Shown: in pieces, positions 60,499 to 64,000 of the stretch
How positions within the stretch are numbered: position 1 is the first letter of the stretch
Layout of the letters: every line of letters begins with the position of its first letter
Source of the DNA: Stramonita haemastoma
Lineage: Eukaryota > Mollusca > Gastropoda > Neogastropoda > Muricidae
Length of the DNA stretch: 64,000 nucleotides
Assembly (NCBI GenBank): GCA_030674155.1
Contig: CM060323.1
Location: 50,707,357-50,771,356 of the forward strand
Direction of reading: 5' to 3'
Notes under the pieces: generated by a model
Told to the model about the DNA's origin: nothing
Database searches by the model: none
The model's input: the letters and a program-made list of their open reading frames with translations, nothing else
Program-made: the position numbers and the translations under genes

Positions 60499-63473
60499 AC
60501 AAACAAGGGCAAAGGGGCTTTTGCTCTGTCTGTATTACTGATCAGTGCTAAGGCCATAATTGCAGCTGTCTGAAACGGTTTAGTAATTGACACCGCAGAA
60601 TTTTACTTCAAATTTATTTTTTATAGAATCTTTGAGAATTCGTTTTTATTTGATTAAGTTGGGACTGTTTACCTGAGCTGCCTTCCACTACTGTTTTTTT
60701 TTTAAATTATGAAATTATCTTTGTGGTTCGATCATGAATCAGTTTTTATGTACTTTATCTTGTTACCCTCTTGCATTTGGATTCTCTGAACACAAATTGC
60801 CCCTAGATTTCGCATTCTATCACAAAATCAGGTCAGGCACACATGCTTGCCTTTTCATCCTTCTAAGTACATTCCAGCAGCTATAATTACTTCCAGGCTC
60901 TCACAGCATGCTTTGTGCATGTGGCCTGATAGAGCTTTGGCATATGGTAGCAATCGGTGAAGGTCACTGCCTGATGGAAAAGTACTGTGTGTAAATCCCA
61001 GCAAATCCCAGTTCGGAATTCATGGGGGGCAATTATTTGTTACCTTCACCTGTCTCGTAGTTCCGTGGAACGTGGGGGCACAACTAAAGATTTTGCAACC
61101 AGCTTCCTCCCCTCCCCACGGTCCTCCCTCCACCCCCCACGGCAATTATTCAATCCTGGCAAATCTCAGTAAATCCTAGTTCGGGACTAAGAGGGTTAAT
61201 TATTTTTTTTTTTTTGGTGGATTGCGTGCAGTTTGTGGAGGGGAAAAGGGGGGCCCACAGCAGCAGCAGCAGCTTTTCTGTCGTACTCCAGCATGGTGCA
61301 GGCAGCCCAGCTGCTGAAGCAGACACAGGCCCATGTCAAGGCCGAGGCCTCTGCCATGGCTCACAAGTACCATGGCAAAGTGAAGACTTTGTAAGTGTAG
61401 GTGTGTGTGTGTGTGCTGTGTGTGTTGTGTGTGTGTGTTTGAGTGGGTGTGTTTGTGTGAGTGTGTGTGTGTGTGGTGTGTGTGTGTTTGAGTTGGTGTG
61501 TGTGTGCTGAGTGGTGTTGTGTGTGTTTTGTGTGTGTTTGCTTTGCTTTGTGTTTACTCCTCTGTTCCAAGCTACATTTTTCAGGTTGGCTTTTTTTGGG
61601 GGGGTCTTTGCTCCTCTGCTAGAGCTCTGAGGTTCACCAATACCATGGTGAGATATCCATTTTCGCCCACCTTTAAGGTAGCTGTATTCTGACAACAGGG
61701 ATGATTTTTAGTTAATGTTGCAAAAGAATTTGTTGAGGCTTGGAGACATCACTTTATTTTGTAAATGAGGGTGAGGGGAACAAGTAGTGTTATGTTTTGT
61801 TTTTTAATATTTTTTTATTTTTTTTTTTTACTAGTAGTGTTAAATTATGTTGATGATGTGGACAGAATGTTTTTAAATTTTTACCATTCCATACTTAATA
61901 CAACTAGCAAAGATTAAAAAAACAACAACCAACTTTGGAAATAAAGACAGCATACAAAGTGCCTGTCACATGAATTTTCTGATACCAAGACCAAAAAAAA
62001 AAAAAAGAGAGAGAGACTGTAAAATCCTCCTCCTCATCTTAAAAAAAAAAGAGAGAGGACTGCATATCCTCCTCCTCATCTTTAAAAAAAGAGAGGACTG
62101 CATAATCCCCTCCTCATCTTTTAAAAAAAAGAGAGGACTGCATAATCCTCCTCCTCATCTTTTAAAAAAAAGAGGACTGCATACCCTCCTCCTCATCTTT
62201 TAAAAAAAATGAGAGGACTGCATAATCCTCCTCCTCATCTTAAAAAAGAGAGGACTGCATAATCATCATCCTCCTCTTTAAAAAAAAAGAAGAGGACTGC
62301 ATAATCCTCCTCATCTTTAAAAAAAAAAAGAGGACTGCATAATCCTCCTATCATCTAAAAAAAAAAAAAAGAGAGAGAGACTGCATAATCCTCCTCCTCC
62401 TCACCATCTTTACTGTCCTGTTTTCTGTGGTGCCCTGCAGGGAAGGGAGGTGGAGCGGTGTGAGGCATGCTTACGCAGCTCCAGCACGGTGGGGTCAGCC
62501 CCTGCTGATGCCGCCCAGCTGCTGGAGACCACTCACAGCTGGACGACATGCTCCACAAACTGAGCCGCCGTCTCGACATCATCACCGACGCAAAACAAGA
62601 AAAAGGTCAGGGTCACACTGCAACTCAGTGATTTTTGTTGTTTTGTTGTCAGCACAGCTGTCAGATTCCCATTTCAGCTCCTCTCAGCTGCTAATTATCC
62701 ATCCCATCCCACAGCTGTCAGATTCCCCCACTTCAGCTCCTCTCAGCTGTAATTAATCCACCACAGCGTCAATTCCCCACTTTCAGCTCCTCTCAGCTGC
62801 TAATTAATCCATCCACAGCTGTCAGTTTCCCCACTTTCGCTCCTCTCAGCTGCTATTAATCATCCACAGCTGTCAGTTTCCCCCACTTTCACTCCTCTCA
62901 GCTGCTAATTAATCCATCCCACAGCTGTCAGTTTCCCCCACTTTCAGCTCCTCTCAGCTGCTAATTAATCCATCCCATCCCAGCCTGCTTGGGGCCAGCT
63001 GGTGCTGTTTATAGCAGGAACTGACCACACATGAACGTGGTAAAAGGAAAAGGTGCGCTAAATATAGCACTCTTGACTGAGTGATGTTGGATTTGTGCGC
63101 TGTGTCAGGGCAAAGGTAAAGTTATGGGGGAGGCAGGAGTAAAAAGTGGTTGGACCCATGCTGATAGTTATGTATCAGAGGACAGGTATGGGTATAGAGT
63201 GTGTGTTCATTTAATCTTTTTTCCTCCCTTTTTTGGGGGGCTGGTGTCACTTTGCTAGAGTCCAAGGTTCACCAATGATTAGATTTTTGTGTATGCAACT
63301 GTTTTCTGTCTCCACCATTGAAGTAGAAGTTGTGTTTTTGACAGGCGCTGAAGAAGGAAGCTCTGCAAAGCAAAGAGAGGGAGCTGTTCGTCTACTTCCA
63401 CCTGCATCCAGACAGGCTGAAACAGACTGTGGACAACTTGGAAAAACGTCTTCAGGCTCACCGCGTAAAATGA
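51052..63473 (+). CDS. HAUS3: HAUS augmin-like complex subunit 3 (gene span, 14 exons)
   Basis: Subunit of augmin, which recruits gamma-tubulin to spindle microtubules for branching nucleation. Exons: 51052-51227, 52620-52708, 54156-54239, 54834-54930, 55633-55833, 56362-56497, 57010-57078, 57677-57810, 58755-58935, 59862-60014, 60318-60414, 61232-61390, 62441-62605, 63345-63473. The sum, about 1,870 nt or 623 codons, is close to human HAUS3 (603 aa). Signatures along the length: FIETLHQIGYPDAKKL and FDWMFEDE (N-terminus), VFLSQISLDPFHKAEDYYS, ELARLQA, LVRQDYFTGNQ, IIKYLAAQQARNELL, DRGTIDTCDSASTRLHQML, ELFVYFHLHPDRLKQTVDNL (C-terminus). The protein is predicted to be mostly coiled coil. Several exons need a one-base correction to stay in frame, so the gene is either error-laden here or decaying. 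Confidence 0.92.
52620..52708 (+). CDS. HAUS3: HAUS3 coding exon 2 (frame-broken)
   Basis: After acceptor TTTACTGCAG it encodes SFAELEESGEQILEGPVLEK, ALAV and then hits TGA at 52690. Shifting by one base gives CLTASHDG, which continues the alignment (vertebrate ALKTCKTSD) and reaches the phase required by exon 3. The donor GGGTCTGT is weak, so the 3' edge is tentative. Confidence 0.75.
54156..54239 (+). CDS. HAUS3: HAUS3 coding exon 3
   Basis: It encodes DDIEQKKDDLERLRKRKEK, LVKARNSL, a charged coiled-coil segment. Acceptor TTTTTTACAG, donor GTGAGT; phase 2 in and out. Confidence 0.9.
54244..54728 (+). repeat. Minisatellite of about 51 bp, about 9-10 units
   Basis: Units of AGTAGCACTGAGGTGTTTAC, AGCTGTTGACACAGTTTGTG, CTGTTATCAAG with length variants. 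It starts immediately after the exon 3 splice donor. Confidence 0.93.
54834..54930 (+). CDS. HAUS3: HAUS3 coding exon 4
   Basis: It encodes ADHRLARFGEVESAKKQE, LRRAVEQCHRTSAE. The acceptor CATCACACAG at 54833 keeps phase. The better-looking GTGTTGCAG at 54819 would add FASHR in the same frame and fits the family slightly better, but needs phase 0, which exon 3 does not give. Confidence 0.75.
55443..55632 (+). repeat. Tandem duplication of the exon 5 acceptor region
   Basis: About 95 bp (TGTGTTGATATATTT ... GATTTACAGATAGGTAAC ... GCTTATTTTCAGAG) is present twice back to back, giving duplicated candidate acceptors in front of HAUS3 exon 5. Confidence 0.85.
55633..55833 (+). CDS. HAUS3: HAUS3 coding exon 5
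   Basis: It encodes SNAGLQNLMDSVHRLCNLYV, EAVFLSQISLDPFHKAEDYY, SRELTSFTKKLFFE. FLSQxSL and the TKKxFF end are family signatures. I use the acceptor TTGCTTATTTTCAG; an upstream AG would add 18 residues not found in the family. Phase 0 in and out. Confidence 0.92.
56362..56497 (+). CDS. HAUS3: HAUS3 coding exon 6 (one extra base)
   Basis: It encodes GVAEIAGELSSYQLLETSD, LLVKGPSQET, then the frame slips at TTT (56458-56460). Counting that run as TT gives FRQDCQELARLQA, matching the family (LEMARLQ). The exon would then be 135 nt and phase 0, as exon 7 requires. Confidence 0.82.
56640..56795 (-). repeat. Dispersed repeat, AAGTCGGAGTAT family
   Basis: The - strand carries CTCTGAAGTCGGAGTATGG, CTGCCTATATGGCGAGGTAC and CATACACGCAAA, the best preserved of the three copies. 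Confidence 0.6.
57010..57078 (+). CDS. HAUS3: HAUS3 coding exon 7 (one extra base)
   Basis: Acceptor TTGTCTTCAG. It encodes YRQQVHRMHHEVQG, then TGA in frame. Reading GGG (57049-57051) as GG gives KVECIFEH and the phase 2 end that exon 8 needs. The alignment is moderate only. Confidence 0.65.
57677..57810 (+). CDS. HAUS3: HAUS3 coding exon 8
   Basis: Acceptor TCTGCTTGCAG. It encodes FPKSEGERINALVEANCAV, SVSAAADEILSQLEM, FPTDTECW; donor GTAAGT. It ends in phase 1 while exon 9 needs phase 2, so one base is missing or the border is misplaced. Confidence 0.7.
57837..58012 (+). repeat. Tandem repeat, 3 units of about 58 bp
   Basis: Three copies of ATGCACATACTTTAGCAGTG, TTTTACTACTTCAAATCAG, AGAAGTTTATGTCAGTTT directly after HAUS3 exon 8. 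Confidence 0.88.
58155..58292 (-). mobile_element. SINE fragment
   Basis: 3' body of the first SINE family: AGGATAATGGAATAAGCAC, ACATCCAGTCTCCGTGTG, GCAGTTTTGTAGATGTCAG and TTTTAACATGTGCG. Confidence 0.6.
58646..58700 (+). pseudogene. Partial duplicate of HAUS3 exon 9
   Basis: Acceptor-like GTGTGTGCAG followed by bases encoding RDVEETRLMVTRTLD and TGA, nearly the same as the start of exon 9 (REVEEMRLMVTLARD) 100 bp downstream. It lacks the rest of the exon and a donor. Confidence 0.7.
58755..58935 (+). CDS. HAUS3: HAUS3 coding exon 9
   Basis: It encodes REVEEMRLMVTLARDEVRQV, TEEEEVLVRQLGSLQGTR, VLTGDYRLKLVRQDYFTGNQ; the V(V/L)xGDYxLxxxxQDYxTxxQ pattern is the strongest family match. Ends phase 0. 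Confidence 0.93.
58962..59305 (+). repeat. (TGTAC)n array with duplicated flank
   Basis: Pentanucleotide TACTG run at 58970-59043, then a flank containing GACATTTACTGTCATGGC and TTCTTGGCATGAA. A second TACTG/TATTG-rich run and the same flank again end near 59305. Confidence 0.9.
59862..60014 (+). CDS. HAUS3: HAUS3 coding exon 10
   Basis: It encodes IIKYLAAQQARNELLTMAYE, IEARNHRDVHRLLTALENTL, QDRLSHHQSRM; aligns with vertebrate LIKQKASFELLQLSYEIE. 153 nt, phase 0 both sides. Confidence 0.94.
60318..60414 (+). CDS. HAUS3: HAUS3 coding exon 11
   Basis: It encodes QVMKDPSLTEDRYDRGTIDT, CDSASTRLHQML. RxTIDT and the RLxQxL end are conserved. Phase 0 in, 1 out; (TG)n follows the donor region. Confidence 0.93.
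60429..60497. repeat. (TG)n microsatellite
   Basis: Uninterrupted TG run just after HAUS3 exon 11. Confidence 0.97.
61232..61390 (+). CDS. HAUS3: HAUS3 coding exon 12 (frame unclear at start)
   Basis: The clear part encodes AFLSYSSMVQAAQLLKQ, TQAHVKAEASAMAHKYHGK, VKTL in the frame aligning with vertebrate LFLTHGNLEEVAEKLKQ. The first 45 bp (AAAAGGGGGG and an AGC run) cannot be joined to exon 11 without a length change. Donor GTAAGT. Confidence 0.78.
61398..61545. repeat. Imperfect (TG)n tract
   Basis: TG-rich intron sequence immediately after the HAUS3 exon 12 donor. Confidence 0.9.
61600..61705 (-). mobile_element. SINE 3' fragment
   Basis: TAGAGCTCTGAGGTTCACCA ... GGTAGCTGTATTCTGACAAC matches the end of the first SINE family; similar fragments lie at about 53665-53735 and 63253-63330. 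Confidence 0.5.
61990..62408 (+). repeat. Minisatellite of about 40 bp, about 10 units
   Basis: Units of AAAAAAGAGAGGACTGCATA, ATCCTCCTCCTCATCTTT with variable A-run length, directly upstream of HAUS3 exon 13. Confidence 0.93.
62441..62605 (+). CDS. HAUS3: HAUS3 coding exon 13 (frame-broken)
   Basis: It begins REVERCEACLRSSSTVGSAP, ADAAQLLE, then shifts near 62528-62540 (GACCACTCACAG) into QLDDMLHKLSRRLDIITD, AKQEK, which aligns with the vertebrate ESQLNKLNHLLTDILAD stretch. Confidence 0.75.
62645..62990 (+). repeat. Minisatellite of about 56 bp, about 6 units
   Basis: Units of CACAGCTGTCAG, TTCCCCCACTTTCAGCTCC, TCTCAGCTGCTAATTAATCC with small length differences, in the last HAUS3 intron. 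Confidence 0.92.
63345..63473 (+). CDS. HAUS3: HAUS3 last coding exon 14
   Basis: Acceptor GTTTTTGACAG, phase 0. It encodes ALKKEALQSKERELFVYFH, LHPDRLKQTVDNLEKRL, QAHRVK and TGA. ELFVYFHLHPDRLKQTVDNL aligns with vertebrate EFYVYFLKDEDYLKDIVENL. Exon 13 as read ends in phase 1, so one more base-length problem lies at that junction. Confidence 0.92.
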   Translation, partial: ALKKEALQSKERELFVYFHLHPDRLKQTVDNLEKRLQAHRVK

Positions 63474-64000
63474 AAGATAAAGTCCGATTTTTTTTTTTTT
63501 CAGACTCCAAGTGTAAATAAGGTATAGATTTGATCTGAATCTTGTGTGAATGTTGCTCTCCGTGTAAAATGAAAGACAAAGACTGATTATTTTCAGACAC
63601 CAAGTGTAAAATAAGGTATAGTCTGGTTTGATCTGGATCTTGTATGAATGTTTATTATATCTGTGTCATACCTCATTCGGGAGGCATTGGGATGTGATTG
63701 TTATATTATTGTGAATGAGAAATACTGTTGTTCATATATTGTCATATTATGTGTTTTCAATGGTTCTGATTTTGCAATAGTAAACATGCTATGAACTGTT
63801 TTCTTTTACATGTTGGCATGGTTGAGTGAGGAGTGGGTTGAGTGAGGATGATGAGGTTGAGATATGTGAGGGCTGGGTGATGAGAAGGCTGTGGAGATGA
63901 GAGGGTTGAGTAATGAATTTTAGTTTAGAATTAGCAGCCTTGTCTGGCCTGTGTGTCCCTCAATCATGCAAAAAATAATGGCAGCCTCTTTGTTGTTGTT
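63474..64000. other. HAUS3 3' flank
   Basis: Presumed 3' UTR and beyond. It contains a duplicated ~70-bp segment (AAAATGAAAGA(T/C)AAAG ... CCAAGTGTAAA(T/A)AAGG ... TTGATCTG) at about 63468-63545 and 63565-63640. I see no clear AATAAA. Confidence 0.45.

Overview
This window is a piece of an animal nuclear genome. It has long introns with GT-AG splice sites, spliced exons of conserved metazoan genes, abundant (CA)n, (GA)n and poly(G)/poly(C) tracts, tRNA-headed SINEs and short-TIR DNA transposons. Repeat style and divergence from vertebrate proteins point to a lophotrochozoan, probably a mollusc, but I cannot name the species from sequence alone.

Three protein-coding genes are supported. (1) A calcyphosine-like EF-hand gene (CAPSL type) runs on the + strand from about 2.4 to 20.5 kb. 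Three common coding exons are followed by two alternative last exons (11.4 kb and 20.2 kb), each with its own stop codon and poly(A) signal. Its presumed promoter carries an RFX X-box next to a forkhead site, the classic signature of motile-cilia genes. (2) CENPC, the inner-kinetochore protein CENP-C, lies on the - strand from 48.5 to 25.9 kb in about 20 coding exons. It has an N-terminal Mif2_N-like motif that is present twice, long acidic and basic low-complexity linkers, a coding minisatellite, the CENP-C nucleosome-binding motif and a C-terminal cupin dimerisation domain. (3) HAUS3, an augmin subunit, lies on the + strand from 51.05 to 63.47 kb in about 14 exons. CENPC and HAUS3 are head to head across a 2.5 kb interval; both act in mitosis.

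The remaining sequence is intron or intergenic and rich in repeats. Two ~945 bp DNA transposons with CAGGGTTC ends and 6-bp target duplications sit in opposite orientation in CENPC introns. A third ~1.97 kb element with related ends and a 5-bp duplication sits between the two alternative CAPSL exons. There are many copies or fragments of tRNA-derived SINEs, a small piggyBac-like MITE, and several minisatellites (60/57-bp alternating at 22.7-23.4 kb, ~51 bp in HAUS3 intron 3, ~40 and ~56 bp near the HAUS3 3' end).

Caveat: CENPC exon 11 and several HAUS3 exons contain single-base length changes, often in short homopolymers, that break reading frames which are otherwise conserved. CAPSL shows none. 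Uncorrected consensus errors are the simplest explanation, but real decay cannot be excluded without reads. No RNA genes, CRISPR arrays or viral genes were recognised.
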